64,000 bases of DNA from Gammaproteobacteria bacterium (GTDB lineage: Bacteria; Pseudomonadota; Gammaproteobacteria; Granulosicoccales; Granulosicoccaceae), in assembly GCA_002746645.1 (NCBI GenBank), contig PDPU01000023.1, forward strand, positions 124,001 through 188,000. The letters run 5' to 3'. Positions 52,496 to 61,828 of this stretch are shown here, in pieces. Every line of letters starts with the position of its first letter. Within the stretch, counting starts at the first letter, position 1. The notes beneath the pieces were generated by a model. It was not told where the DNA came from. It searched no databases and was given only the letters and a program-made list of their open reading frames with translations. Made by a program: the position numbers and the translations under genes.

Positions 52496-54130
52496 TCAGT
52501 CCCGGCGCTGCCTCCCCGGCACGCGCTTTTTCCCGCCACTGGCCGACTCACCGGCCTTTCCCGAACGCCGGCGACGGCGCTCTACCCGTTCGCTTCTGTC
52601 CTCTCGCCTGTCGGCCGCGCTCCTGTTGCTGCGGCGTTTCCTGCGCGTGTCACCCGGCCTGTCGTCGAAAGGGTTGTCGTCCTGCCTGAGTTCGATACGG
52701 AGCGGTGTGCCGAACAGCCTGAGTGCCTTCTGGAAATGATTGGCGAGGTAACGCCTGTAGGACTGCGGTACTTTCGAGGCCTGCTTGCCATGAATGACGA
52801 TCACGGGCGGATTCTGCCCACCCTGATGCGCGTAGCGAAGGCGGATGCGGCGGCCATTGACCATCGGCGGTTGATGCTGACTCGTGGCCAGTTCGAGGTG
52901 ACGCGTGAGCTGTGGTGTCGAAAGGTCCGTGAAGGCGGATTTCCAGGCACGGTTGATCGACTTGAACAGATCCCCGACGCCCGATCCGTGAAGCGCGCTG
53001 ATGTAGTGGATACGCGTGAAGTGCAGGAAGGCGACGCGCCGTTCGAGTTCTTCGCGCATGGCCTCGCGCGCCTCGGAGCTGATGGCATCCCATTTGTTGA
53101 TCGCAACGACCAGCGCCCGCCCCTTCTCCACGACGTAGCCAAGAAGCGAAATGTCCTGCTCGGTGACACCGTCGACGGCATCGAGCAGCATCACGCAGAC
53201 GTTGCTGCGATCGATCGTCTGCATGGTCTTGATGGCACTGAAGATCTCGACCTTTTCCTTGACCTTGCCACGCTTTCTGACGCCCGCGGTGTCGACCAGC
53301 AGGTACTCTCGTCCGGCGCGCTCGAACGGTATCGTCACGGCATCGCGCGTGGTACCCGGCATGTCGTAGGCAATCATGCGATCCTCGCCGAGAAGACGAT
53401 TGATCAGCGTCGACTTGCCCACGTTCGGCCTGCCGATGAAAGCAATGCGAAGCTCGTCGGCATCACCATCGGCGGGAACCGCATCACTCGCGGAAACGTC
53501 ACTACCCGTGGAAGCTGCCTCACCGTCACCGATCGCGGCCTGCTCGGCCTGGCGCTCCTCGAGTTCCCTGAGCGCTTCGGCGCGGCGGCGCTTGCGGGAA
53601 CCTCGGTTCTTCTTCCCCTCATCGGGCGTTTCGACCTCGATACCCAGCAATTCGGCGAGTTCATCAACGAGCGCCGTCACACCGCGATTGTGCGCCGCGG
53701 CCGTGGGCACGAGGTGTTCGAAACCAAGCTGGTGAAATTCGAGCTGGGCGCGATCCTCGCCGATGCCGTCGATCTTGTTGACGCAGAGCAGAACCTGTTT
53801 CGCCTGGCGGCGCAGTATGCCGGCGATATCCTCGTCGACCGGTGTGAGGCCGTTGCGGCCATCGACGACGAAGACCACGGCATCGGCTTCGCGCACCGCC
53901 TGCAGGGTCTGGTCGGCCATGGCCGCGTCGAGGCTTTCGGGGGCACCACTGAGCCCGCCGGTATCGACCAGCAGGTAGGGCCAGTTGCCCACCTTGCCGT
54001 CGCCGTACTGGCGGTCGCGTGTGAGCCCCGGCTGATCGGCCACGAGCGCATCCTGACTGCGCGTGAGCTTGTTGAAAAGTGTGGACTTGCCGACGTTGGG
54101 CCGACCGACCAGCGCTATCACCGGCTTCAT
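52496..54130 (-). CDS. der: Ribosome-assembly GTPase Der (EngA)
   Basis: A 544-residue double-GTPase needed for 50S ribosomal subunit maturation. The first G domain has ALVGRPNVGKSTLFNKL at about 6-22 and DTGGL. After a basic/acidic linker (about 180-230) the second has FIGRPNVGKSTLINRLLGE and DTAGVRKRGK. The KH-like domain includes NGRRIRLRYAHQGGQNPP and FGTPLRIELRQ. It is longer than usual (about 490) because of the inter-domain linker and an Arg/Lys/Ser-rich C-terminal extension of about 55 residues. Last gene of the ndk-to-der block, 137 bp after bamB. Confidence 0.97.
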   Translation of the reverse strand: MKPVIALVGRPNVGKSTLFNKLTRSQDALVADQPGLTRDRQYGDGKVGNWPYLLVDTGGLSGAPESLDAAMADQTLQAVREADAVVFVVDGRNGLTPVDEDIAGILRRQAKQVLLCVNKIDGIGEDRAQLEFHQLGFEHLVPTAAAHNRGVTALVDELAELLGIEVETPDEGKKNRGSRKRRRAEALRELEERQAEQAAIGDGEAASTGSDVSASDAVPADGDADELRIAFIGRPNVGKSTLINRLLGEDRMIAYDMPGTTRDAVTIPFERAGREYLLVDTAGVRKRGKVKEKVEIFSAIKTMQTIDRSNVCVMLLDAVDGVTEQDISLLGYVVEKGRALVVAINKWDAISSEAREAMREELERRVAFLHFTRIHYISALHGSGVGDLFKSINRAWKSAFTDLSTPQLTRHLELATSQHQPPMVNGRRIRLRYAHQGGQNPPVIVIHGKQASKVPQSYRRYLANHFQKALRLFGTPLRIELRQDDNPFDDRPGDTRRKRRSNRSAADRREDRSERVERRRRRSGKAGESASGGKKRVPGRQRRD

Positions 54131-54267
54131 CGAGATCTGTCTCTGTACAACCCTGGAGGTTGGTGTCGCACACGCGGGCTGCGAGACAACACCGACAAGG
54201 CATTACCGGCCAGCGCGCGACGGCGCGCGCACATGGCTTGCAGGAACGCCTCGGCGCCGTGCCTGCC

Positions 54268-55434
54268 TCAGAGGTCTGCGTAACGCCAGGCGGCCAGTGT
54301 ACCTTTTCGGCCAAAGGTATAGATGACGCCGTCATCGACAATCGGCCGCGCCGTGATCGCTTCCTCCTCGTCGGCGACGCGCGCGCGACCGCGAAGCTTG
54401 CCATCGGCAGCATCGATCACGTGCAGGATACCCCCGCCATCACCCACGAACAGGCGTTCGTCGGCAAGTGCCGGGGTGCCGAGACGCCGCCCGTCGAGTG
54501 CCTTCTGTTCCCACAGAAGCTGTCCTGTATCGAGGTCGTGAGCGCTGATACGGTCATTTTCGTCGACAAGGTACAGGGCTGAGTCACCGAGTGCAAAACC
54601 CGCGACGCTGGACGCCGGCACCGACCACTGCACCGAGCCTCGCGCTGGTTCGAAGCGTCCGAGTCGCCCCTGATAGCTCACCGCATAGACGGCGCGGTTG
54701 TCGTCCAGCACATCGGCGTCGATATCGACCATGCGCTCGACTTCCGAACGGCCACTCGGCACTGCCAGGCTGCTTTCCCAGAAACTGCGACCGTCATCGA
54801 GCCCGAGCGCAACGAGGTTGCCATCGTCGAGCCCGACCACCACGCCCTGCGCAACAAGAAGCGGCAGGCCGTATCCGTTGAGCGTCAGCGCCGGTGGGCT
54901 GTAGGACACCGACCAGCGCTCGCTGCCATCGGCAGGCTCGAGCACCCGGAGCTGTCCATTGGTGCTTCTGACGACCACGGCACCGTGTCTGGCTGCTGGT
55001 GGTGCCAGTACTTCGGAAGTACTGCTCTGTTGCCAGAGCGGCTCGCCGCTGTCGGCCGACAGCGCATCGATACGTCCATCGGTGCTGGCCACATAGAGCT
55101 GACCTTCGCCGAAGCCAACGCCACTGACGATTTTCTTGTCGAGTTCGCGCTGCCAGCGGCGCATGCCGGTGTCGGCAGCATAGGCCGATACGCGCCCCTT
55201 GCCGTTGGCGGCGTAGATGAGATCCCCGTCAAGCACAGCGTCGAAACGACCGCGCCCGGCTTCGCCGACATTCGACTTCCACAGCCGCAGCAGTTGCACG
55301 TCAGCCTGCTGCAGCTCGGCAAGCGTTGCCAGAGGCTCGGGCGGCGGGTCACTGGAACAGCCGGAAGCAAACGCGAACGAAGCCAGCACAGCGGCAACAA
55401 GGGTGCCCTTGCCGTGAAACCGTCTGCTGCTCAT
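54268..55434 (-). CDS. bamB: Outer membrane assembly lipoprotein BamB
   Basis: Read from ATG 55434 (MSSRRFHGKGTLVAAVL) this is a 388-residue lipoprotein, lipobox ASG-C at about residue 26. It has the eight-bladed beta-propeller PQQ-like repeats of BamB (GVGFGEGQLYVASTDGRIDAL, DSGEPLWQQ, DTGQLLWEQKALDGRR and others). BamB supports the Bam complex that inserts outer-membrane proteins. The frame stays open upstream to 55581, where an ATG overlaps the yfgM stop. That 49-codon extension is a Met-rich tandem repeat with several in-frame ATGs, so the exact start is ambiguous. Confidence 0.93.
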   Translation of the reverse strand: MSSRRFHGKGTLVAAVLASFAFASGCSSDPPPEPLATLAELQQADVQLLRLWKSNVGEAGRGRFDAVLDGDLIYAANGKGRVSAYAADTGMRRWQRELDKKIVSGVGFGEGQLYVASTDGRIDALSADSGEPLWQQSSTSEVLAPPAARHGAVVVRSTNGQLRVLEPADGSERWSVSYSPPALTLNGYGLPLLVAQGVVVGLDDGNLVALGLDDGRSFWESSLAVPSGRSEVERMVDIDADVLDDNRAVYAVSYQGRLGRFEPARGSVQWSVPASSVAGFALGDSALYLVDENDRISAHDLDTGQLLWEQKALDGRRLGTPALADERLFVGDGGGILHVIDAADGKLRGRARVADEEEAITARPIVDDGVIYTFGRKGTLAAWRYADL

Positions 55435-55523
55435 CGCCTGACGGTTCATCGCGTCACGGTTCATCGCGTCACGGTTCATCGCTCGGTGCATCACACGGCT
55501 CATCGCGCGGCTCATCCCGTAGC
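55431..55523. repeat. 12/15-bp tandem repeat with in-frame start codons before bamB
   Basis: On the plus strand three 15-bp units (TCATCGCGTCACGGT type, 55431-55475) are followed by four 12-bp units (TCATCGCTCGGT type, 55476-55523). On the minus (coding) strand nearly every unit contains an ATG in the bamB frame, giving a ladder of potential starts. Confidence 0.85.
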
Positions 55524-55580
55524 ACATTGCGCAAGGTGTGCCGGCGGACGCTTTCCTGCGAGGCTGCAGTCGCTGAAGCA

Positions 55581-56267
55581 TCAGCTGCCCTCACCCTCTG
55601 CGCCCGCATCGCCCGCATCGCCTGCATCACTGCCTTCGTTGGCACCCGGAACGGCGAGGTCGTCGATCTTCATCGACAAGGCCTCGGGGTTCGGCACGAA
55701 GTCACTGCTACTGGCCGTTTCGTAGGCGGTGCGCGCCGCATCGGTATCGCCCTTGATCAGGTAGAGGTCTCCCCGCACTTCCTCGAGCAGACCCACGAAG
55801 GAATCCGGCACCTTCGCGGGAAGAATCTCGAGCCCACCATCGGCATTGCCCTGCGCACCCATGACGCGCGCGAGACGTATGCGCGCGATGGTGCGTACGT
55901 CTTCAAGCGGCGCATTGCCGGCGACCCAGTCGAACTGGCGCGCCGCCTCATCGAGTTCTCCGGCCTGCGCCGCCTGGCTGGCTGCGGCAAGCGCCGAATA
56001 GGACGCGTAGAGGCTGCCACCGTGATCATCCTTGAGTTCTTCGGCGAGTTTGTTGAGCGTTTCGGTGTCGCCGGCATCGAGCGCCTCGATGGTGCGCGAA
56101 TAGCCGTCGCTGGCGGCGATCGCCTGCTGTTCGCTGCGGTACTGCCAGAAACGCCAGCCACCGATCAGTGCCGCTCCGATGACCACACCGGCAATCACGG
56201 CCCGACCGTTGTCGGCCCACCATCGCTTGATCGCCTCGACCTGCTGTTCTTCTGTTTCGTAATCCAT
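55581..56267 (-). CDS. yfgM: YfgM-family periplasmic chaperone-like TPR protein
   Basis: A 228-residue protein from ATG 56267 (MDYETEEQQVEAIKRWWAD), the standard YfgM opening. A single signal-anchor helix (AVIAGVVIGAALIGGWRFW, about 21-39) places a TPR-like helical domain in the periplasm. YfgM contacts the SecYEG translocon and the chaperone PpiD in E. coli. The C-terminus is a short Gly/Ala/Asp repeat (SDAGDAGDAGAEG). It lies between hisS and bamB in the conserved order. Confidence 0.92.
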   Translation of the reverse strand: MDYETEEQQVEAIKRWWADNGRAVIAGVVIGAALIGGWRFWQYRSEQQAIAASDGYSRTIEALDAGDTETLNKLAEELKDDHGGSLYASYSALAAASQAAQAGELDEAARQFDWVAGNAPLEDVRTIARIRLARVMGAQGNADGGLEILPAKVPDSFVGLLEEVRGDLYLIKGDTDAARTAYETASSSDFVPNPEALSMKIDDLAVPGANEGSDAGDAGDAGAEGEGS

Positions 56268-56379
56268 TGGAAATACCCCGAGCGCTACCGTATTCTGCGT
56301 GACGCCCTGCATTGTAGATGGTTCGGCGAGGAACGCGGTACCACGAACGCCGAGCTGCACGCACCTCGAAACCCGTTGA

Positions 56380-57690
56380 TCATCCGGACGACGGAAATCC
56401 GTCGCCAGCATCGGTTGCCGCAGCAACAGCGGCAGCGACCTCGGTGCGCCCGAGCTGTCGCTGTGCGGCGTCGCTCAGGAGCGGCTTCAGAGACACCGTA
56501 CCGCTGGCAATTTCCTCGTCTCCGATGATGGCGGCAAAGCGTGCACCACTCCGGTCGGCTTTCCTGAACTGGCTCTTCATGCTGCCCCCGGCGCTGTTGT
56601 GCAGCACCGACAGCCCCGCATCGGCGCGGCGCAGTTCTTCGGCAAAGATCAGCCCTTCGCTCGGCGGCACGGCACCCGCCGTGATCACGAAGACATCGGC
56701 GGCATCGTCGGGTGCGGCAATCTCGAGTGCCTGCATGAGCGCGATCACGCGTTCGACGCCGAGCGCCCAGCCGACGCCAGCCACGCCCGCCGCACCGAAC
56801 TCTGCCAGCAGACCATCATAACGCCCACCACCGCATACGGCCGACTGCGCGCCGAGTCTGTCGGTGGTCCATTCGAATACCGTGTGGCTGTAATAGTCGA
56901 GCCCGCGCACGAGTCGCGCATTCGGTACCGCCTCGACGCCGTTTGCAGAAAGTGCGTCAAGCAAGGCCGAGTGGTGCTCGCCTGACTCCACACCGAGATA
57001 CTCGGCGAACACCGGTGCTGCCGCGAGCATCGCCTGCATGTCGGGGTTCTTGCTGTCGAGAATGCGCAGCGGATTTCTGTCGAGGCGGCGCAGGCTGTCT
57101 TCATCGAGCTCGTCGCGGTGGTCATTGAAATAAGCGACCAGCTCGTCCCGATAGCGCTGGCGCTCTTCGGTCGTGCCGAGCGTGTTGACTTCGAGCGACA
57201 GCGCATCGGCGACGCCGAGTTCACGCCAGAGCCGGGCGCACATCAGAATGAGTTCGGCTTCGATCACCGGGCCGGCGATACCATAAGCCTCAGCCCCGAC
57301 CTGGTGGAACTGCCGCTGGCGACCGAGTTGCGGGCGCTCGTAGCGGAACATCGGCCCCTGATACCAGATGCGCGCCGTCGCCCCCTGCTGCAGCAGCCCG
57401 TTCTCGATGGCAGCACGGACACAGCCTGCCGTGTTCTCCGGCCGCATGCTCACGGGTGCGCCTTTCCTGTCGGCAAAGGTATACATCTCCTTCTCGACGA
57501 TATCGGTAGCTTCGCCGATCGAGCGCACGAAGACCTCGCTCGCCTCGAGAACAGGCGTGCGCATTTCGCCGTAGCCGTAGGCATGCATGGTCTCGCGCAC
57601 CGCCGCTTCGAAACGGTGCCAGAGCCGGAGATCTTCCGGCAACAGGTCGGGCATGCCGCGCAGGCGCTTGTACTGGGCCTTCATCGCCAT
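56380..57690 (-). CDS. hisS: Histidine-tRNA ligase
   Basis: A 436-residue class II aminoacyl-tRNA synthetase charging tRNA-His. It shows KRLRGMPDLLPEDLRLWHRF at the start and motif 2 (GPMFRYERPQLGRQRQFHQ). The histidine-specific segments LVRGLDYYSHTVFEW and CGGGRYDGLLAEFG follow, with motif 3 (GVGWALGVERVIAL). The C-terminal anticodon-binding domain ends at about residue 425. Length is normal. It follows pilW directly because rodZ and ispG, usual members of this cluster, are missing. The frame runs through an ATG three codons before the alternative MKAQY start. Confidence 0.97.
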   Translation of the reverse strand: MAMKAQYKRLRGMPDLLPEDLRLWHRFEAAVRETMHAYGYGEMRTPVLEASEVFVRSIGEATDIVEKEMYTFADRKGAPVSMRPENTAGCVRAAIENGLLQQGATARIWYQGPMFRYERPQLGRQRQFHQVGAEAYGIAGPVIEAELILMCARLWRELGVADALSLEVNTLGTTEERQRYRDELVAYFNDHRDELDEDSLRRLDRNPLRILDSKNPDMQAMLAAAPVFAEYLGVESGEHHSALLDALSANGVEAVPNARLVRGLDYYSHTVFEWTTDRLGAQSAVCGGGRYDGLLAEFGAAGVAGVGWALGVERVIALMQALEIAAPDDAADVFVITAGAVPPSEGLIFAEELRRADAGLSVLHNSAGGSMKSQFRKADRSGARFAAIIGDEEIASGTVSLKPLLSDAAQRQLGRTEVAAAVAAATDAGDGFPSSG

Positions 57691-57753
57691 GGGGGCTCGG
57701 GAGACATCGGTTGATCTTCGGTAAGCAGTGGCACGAGCGGTATTCAGGAGGCC

Positions 57754-58524
57754 TCAGCGCGAAAGAAATTCAGCGGCTTCGGGCGAAGAGGGGAAGCGAT
57801 TCAGGAGCTTGCTTGCCAGCTTCTGCGCAGTCCCGAGATCACCACTGTCGCGCTTGATCCTGAGTTCGAGCAGGAGGCTCGCCGCGGTTTCGTTCTCGTA
57901 GTGGTTGAAGCGCTGCAGGTAGGCATCGGCCAGCGTCAGACGTTTCTCGACGTAGAACACTTCCGCCATGTGCAGATAACCCGGACCGAACTGCGGATTT
58001 CTGCGGATGGCCTCGCGCAGCCACAGGCTCGCTTCCTCGTGGCGTTCGGCTTCGATCAGGCACAGTCCGCCATTGTCGAGCGCGAATTCCGGTGTCTTGT
58101 AATAGGGATTGTCGGCCGCTTTCTTGAACTGCTGCAAGGCCTCGGCTTCGTGCCCCTGCTGACAGAGGAAGATACCGTAACTGTTGTGGTGTTCGGCCTG
58201 ATCGGGCTCGAGATCGATGGCGCGCGCGAAGTGCTGCTGCGCCTTTGCGGGTTTGTCGATGCGCTGCAGGAGCTTGGCATAGGAAACATGCGCGAGCGCG
58301 TTGCGCTCATCCTGGGCAAGCGCCTTGACAAGCTTGCTGCGCGCCTGATCGAGCTCCCCGCGCTGGAGGTACTGCGCCCCGAGCTGCGCATTGAACTGAG
58401 CGGCGTCACGGCGCTTCTGACCCGCTTCGCCACCCGTGGAAGCGCAGGCCGCAAGATGCAGGGCTGCCACGGCAAGCACGACACGACCGAAGCCGCTGAA
58501 CGAGAAGCAGGAAATCGGGCTCAT
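57754..58524 (-). CDS. pilW: Type IV pilus biogenesis TPR lipoprotein PilW/PilF
   Basis: A 256-residue outer-membrane lipoprotein, lipobox LAA-C near residue 27. Its tetratricopeptide repeats ([59 protein letters not shown]) match PilW/PilF, the pilotin that helps PilQ secretin assembly in type IV pili. The start overlaps the rlmN stop (ATGA, 58521-58524), as in many gammaproteobacteria. It implies that the genome encodes type IV pili elsewhere. Confidence 0.94.
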   Translation of the reverse strand: MSPISCFSFSGFGRVVLAVAALHLAACASTGGEAGQKRRDAAQFNAQLGAQYLQRGELDQARSKLVKALAQDERNALAHVSYAKLLQRIDKPAKAQQHFARAIDLEPDQAEHHNSYGIFLCQQGHEAEALQQFKKAADNPYYKTPEFALDNGGLCLIEAERHEEASLWLREAIRRNPQFGPGYLHMAEVFYVEKRLTLADAYLQRFNHYENETAASLLLELRIKRDSGDLGTAQKLASKLLNRFPSSPEAAEFLSR

Positions 58525-59705
58525 GAGACAACTTCTCCGAAACGGGGCTTGACGAACCTGAGTTCGCGACGGCTGCGATCGTCGATATCGCCGGCGAGCT
58601 GGCCACAGGCGGCATCGATGTCGTCACCGCGGGTGGTTCGCTTGAGGGTGAGAACACCGGCATCACCGAGTATCTCGGCAAAACGGTCGACGGCCTTCCG
58701 CGGCGAACGGCGGTAGCCGGATTGCGGAAACGGGTTGAAGGGAATCAGATTCACCTTGCCCGGAAACCCCTGCAGCAGCGCTGCGAGTTCCTGCGCGTGC
58801 TCGGGTTGATCGTTGACACCCGCGAGCATCACGTATTCGAACAGCACATGCTTCTTGCGCTGTGACGCGGCATCGTCACTCTCGACGTAGCGCCAGCAGG
58901 CATCCATGACCGCTTCGATGGGGTACTTCCTGTTCAGGGGGACAAGCTCGCTGCGCAGCTCGTTGTTGGGTGCATGCAGCGACAGCGCCAGCGAGCAATC
59001 GACATCGCGCGTGAGCCGATCCATCGCCGGCACCACACCCGAAGTGCTGACCGTGACACGGCGCTTGCTGAGCCCGTAGGCGAGGTCATCCATCATGAGT
59101 TCAAGCGAAGACACCAGTGCGGCATAGTTCAGCAGCGGCTCGCCCATGCCCATCATCACCACGTTGGTGATGCGTTGTTCACGCGTTGCCTCGTCATTTT
59201 CCAGCAGCCGGGTGGCAAGCCACAACTGACCGATGATTTCCGACACCGCGAGGTTCCGGTTGAAGCCCTGACGGCCCGTCGCACAGAACGAGCAGTCGAG
59301 CGCACAACCGACCTGCGAGGAGACACAGAGCGTGCCGCGGTCATCCTCGGGAATATAGACGGTTTCGATGACATTGCCGTCGTGCAGTTCGAACAGCCAC
59401 TTGATGGTGCCATCACTCGAATGGAACGCGCTCTGCAACGACGGCAACACCGTCGTGGTGCACGCGGCCAGGCGGTTGCGTGTCTTCTGCGCCACATCGG
59501 TCATCGCCTGAACATCGCGCTGCTGCCGTTGGTACAGCCACTTCATGATCTGCCGGGCGCGAAACGGCTTCTCGCCGAGCGAAGTCATGTAGGCCTCGAA
59601 GGCCTTGCGGTCGAGGTCGAAGAGGTTGATGCCGGCCTGGTGCCTCGTTGCCGGTGCGGCGTTGCGGGCAGCGGAACCTGCGGACTGGTCTTCGGTGGCT
59701 GTCAT
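58521..59705 (-). CDS. rlmN: Dual-specificity 23S rRNA/tRNA methyltransferase RlmN
   Basis: A 394-residue radical SAM enzyme methylating C2 of adenosine 2503 in 23S rRNA and A37 in some tRNAs. The iron-sulfur motif is C134, C138 and C141 ([12 protein letters not shown]). The methyl-transfer cysteine is in [11 protein letters not shown] at about residue 367. Also visible are [14 protein letters not shown] and [13 protein letters not shown]. The N-terminal accessory domain is preceded by about 25 extra residues. It is the second gene of the block, separated from ndk by a 12-bp repeat array. Confidence 0.97.
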   Translation of the reverse strand: MTATEDQSAGSAARNAAPATRHQAGINLFDLDRKAFEAYMTSLGEKPFRARQIMKWLYQRQQRDVQAMTDVAQKTRNRLAACTTTVLPSLQSAFHSSDGTIKWLFELHDGNVIETVYIPEDDRGTLCVSSQVGCALDCSFCATGRQGFNRNLAVSEIIGQLWLATRLLENDEATREQRITNVVMMGMGEPLLNYAALVSSLELMMDDLAYGLSKRRVTVSTSGVVPAMDRLTRDVDCSLALSLHAPNNELRSELVPLNRKYPIEAVMDACWRYVESDDAASQRKKHVLFEYVMLAGVNDQPEHAQELAALLQGFPGKVNLIPFNPFPQSGYRRSPRKAVDRFAEILGDAGVLTLKRTTRGDDIDAACGQLAGDIDDRSRRELRFVKPRFGEVVS

Positions 59706-59784
59706 CTGGATTGCGGAGTGTGGCGAGACCTCGGACCTGCGGGTTGTCCCATCACTGAGTAGTGGATGTCATTCGGGGATGAGG

Positions 59785-59894
59785 GCATGGCCTGGGGCGC
59801 GTGGCCAAGGGCATGACCGAAGGCGTGGCCAGGAGCGTGACCGAGAGTGTAGCCAGGGGCGTGGCCGAGGGCATGGCCGAAGGCGTGACCGGGC
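59785..59894. repeat. 12-bp degenerate tandem repeat between ndk and rlmN
   Basis: Nine 12-bp units (consensus GCGTGRCCGARG, one preceded by a 2-bp insertion) run from 59785 to 59894. They lie 32 bp past the ndk stop and 79 bp before the rlmN start. Variation is confined mainly to the last three and third positions. No protein is supported in any frame. Confidence 0.88.
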
Positions 59895-59926
59895 CACGCC
59901 CCATCGTTACCGGTGTGCTCGGACCG

Positions 59927-60358
59927 TCAGCGCGTGCGCTTGCAGACGCCGTCGTCGCCGAAGAAGAAGGCGATTTCCTGAGCGGCGGTTTCCGGTGCAT
60001 CCGAACCGTGCACGGCGTTTTCGTCGATGGACGAGGCGAAACGCTTGCGGATGGTGCCTTCGGCCGCTTCCGCCGGATTGGTGGCACCCATGACTTCACG
60101 GTTCTTCGCAATGGCTTTCTCGCCTTCGAGCACCTGCACCATGACCGGACCGGAGGTCATGAACTCGACGAGGTCGTTGTAGAAGGGACGCTCCTTGTGG
60201 ACCGCGTAGAAGTCGCCTGCCTGTTCCTTCGTCAGATGCATCATGCGTGCAGCGACGATCGCGAGGCCCGCCTGCTCGAAGGCCGAATAGATTTCGCCGA
60301 TGACGTTTTTCGCAACGGCATCGGGCTTGACGATCGAAAGTGTCTGTTCAACAGCCAT
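59927..60358 (-). CDS. ndk: Nucleoside diphosphate kinase
   Basis: A 143-residue enzyme transferring gamma-phosphate between nucleoside tri- and diphosphates. The start [20 protein letters not shown] at ATG 60358 is canonical. The active-site histidine is in [20 protein letters not shown]. The longer open frame up to 60424 is not used. First gene of the ndk-rlmN-pilW-hisS-yfgM-bamB-der block. Confidence 0.98.
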   Translation of the reverse strand: MAVEQTLSIVKPDAVAKNVIGEIYSAFEQAGLAIVAARMMHLTKEQAGDFYAVHKERPFYNDLVEFMTSGPVMVQVLEGEKAIAKNREVMGATNPAEAAEGTIRKRFASSIDENAVHGSDAPETAAQEIAFFFGDDGVCKRTR

Positions 60359-60495
60359 GGGGGGAGTGTTTCCTTGGATGAAAGATCGGATTGGAAGTGC
60401 CGTGGGCAAAGGCTGCACTGCCATGGCAGACGCTTCGCCAGCTAACCGCTCATTTTAACCCATCCCGGGCCCACTCGGCGTTGGCATATCACGCC

Positions 60496-61068
60496 CTACT
60501 TCGCGAGCTGCACCGTCCTGAAGGTCAGCGGCAGATCGGAAGCGGTGTCGAAGGCGGCACCGGCCTCGGCCCCGGCACGGGCGATATCCTTCGCCGAGCG
60601 CAGTCGATCGTACACCGCATGCATGGCCCCGAGGGCATAGCAGGCACCCGAACCGATGGCCCAGAAGCGCGCGTACTGATAAACCTCACGCAGCGAGAAC
60701 ATCGCGAAAATGCCGTTCGCGTTGATGAACACGGCGTCCATCCGGGTGCTTTCGTAGGGATCTTCGTCGCTGTCCTTGGCATTCAGGTAATAGCGCTCCT
60801 TCAGCACGGGGTGAAGCCGCAGCAGCGTATCGAAGGCATGGTCACGATCGCTGAAATTCACGTCGAGTTCGGGATCACGAAAGGCACGCTCGGCCACGAG
60901 GGTGTGCGCGGCGCTGCCGACGATTCCCATGTGGGTGCCGCCGAAGGTCTGGATCTTGGAATGATTGACATCCATGCTGCTGTCGAGACGCACGTCACCG
61001 AAGGTGGTGAGCGTATCGGCCGCAATGCAGGCGCGCCCGCCCTTCTGAACGACGACGATCGTTGACAC
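60496..61068 (-). CDS. HslV/proteasome-like Ntn-hydrolase family protein
   Basis: A 190-residue protein with the N-terminal strand pattern of 20S proteasome/HslV subunits (MSTIVVVQKGGRACIAADTLTT, where HslV has MTTIVSVRRGG.V..AGDGQ.T). Ser2 or Thr3 could be the N-terminal nucleophile after processing. GSGACYALGAMHAVYD matches the conserved G.G..YALGA segment. It is 138 bp upstream of ndk, with no hslU-like ATPase beside it, so it is a stand-alone member rather than the ClpYQ protease itself. Substrate unknown. Confidence 0.8.
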   Translation of the reverse strand: MSTIVVVQKGGRACIAADTLTTFGDVRLDSSMDVNHSKIQTFGGTHMGIVGSAAHTLVAERAFRDPELDVNFSDRDHAFDTLLRLHPVLKERYYLNAKDSDEDPYESTRMDAVFINANGIFAMFSLREVYQYARFWAIGSGACYALGAMHAVYDRLRSAKDIARAGAEAGAAFDTASDLPLTFRTVQLAK

Positions 61069-61159
61069 GTATCATCCACTCCGGAAAACAAAGAGCCGGC
61101 CACCGGGGCCAGCGGAACCCGCCGGATTGTGGCACCGACGGGGCACTTCCGTCCTTGAT

Positions 61160-61717
61160 TCAGTTGCTGCCCTTGCGCCGCCGCCGTTCCTTCGCGGCCG
61201 GCTTGTTCGAGCTTGTAACTTCGTCATCTTCGGGCAGCAGCGGCAACTGACTCGCCGCGGACGAGGGGCTCTGCTCGAGTCTGTCGATTGCCTCTCGAAA
61301 CGCAGCCACGTCCTCGAACTGACGGTAGACCGAAGCGAAGCGGATGTAGCCTACCTCATCGAGATCACGCAGTTCGCGCATCACCCATTCACCGATCTGA
61401 CGCGCCGGAATCTCGCGCTCGCCGGCAACCAGACAGCGATGGCGCACCCGTGCCACGGCCTCGTCGATCTTCTCGACACTGACCGGACGCTTCTCGAGCG
61501 CCTTCTGAAAACCCTCGTGGAGCTTCGACTCGGAGAACGGCTCGCGGTTGCCGCGCGACTTCACCACCCGCGGCAAATTCAACTCGGCACTTTCGTAGGT
61601 GGTGAATCGCTCCTCGCATTCGGTGCACTCACGCCGACGCCGCACCTGGTCGTTGTCGCCGACGAGGCGCGAGTCGATCACGCGGGTATCCATGGCTCCA
61701 CAGAAAGGGCAACGCAC
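61160..61717 (-). CDS. nrdR: Transcriptional repressor NrdR
   Basis: A 185-residue zinc-ribbon/ATP-cone repressor of ribonucleotide reductase genes. C3, C6, C31 and C34 ([19 protein letters not shown]) make the zinc ribbon. The ATP-cone follows with [19 protein letters not shown] and [15 protein letters not shown]. The C-terminus extends about 35 residues beyond the typical 150, ending in Lys/Arg-rich sequence. Divergent from mdh with a 111-bp gap. Confidence 0.97.
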   Translation of the reverse strand: MRCPFCGAMDTRVIDSRLVGDNDQVRRRRECTECEERFTTYESAELNLPRVVKSRGNREPFSESKLHEGFQKALEKRPVSVEKIDEAVARVRHRCLVAGEREIPARQIGEWVMRELRDLDEVGYIRFASVYRQFEDVAAFREAIDRLEQSPSSAASQLPLLPEDDEVTSSNKPAAKERRRRKGSN

Positions 61718-61828
61718 GCAGAGGCTTTACTCGGTTCGGGAATGTAACGAATATGGTAGCCTCTTTACGGCTTTCCAAGCCTTGTCAATTCACATTCCCC
61801 GTTCCCAATTCACTGCGGAAAACAAACC

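Noticed and set aside
54213..54228. GCGCGC-GACG-GCGCGC hairpin between bamB and der
   Set aside because: Very short, low-complexity GC palindrome expected by chance in such DNA; no T-tract.
52295..54283. 662-codon open frame opposite der
   Set aside because: Antisense shadow of a conserved GTPase gene; composition is rich in Arg/His/Asp typical of such shadows.
59801..60445. Plus-strand frame opposite ndk that begins in the 12-bp repeats (peptide with MAEG/VARG-like units)
   Set aside because: Antisense to ndk for most of its length; the repetitive start comes from the DNA repeat.
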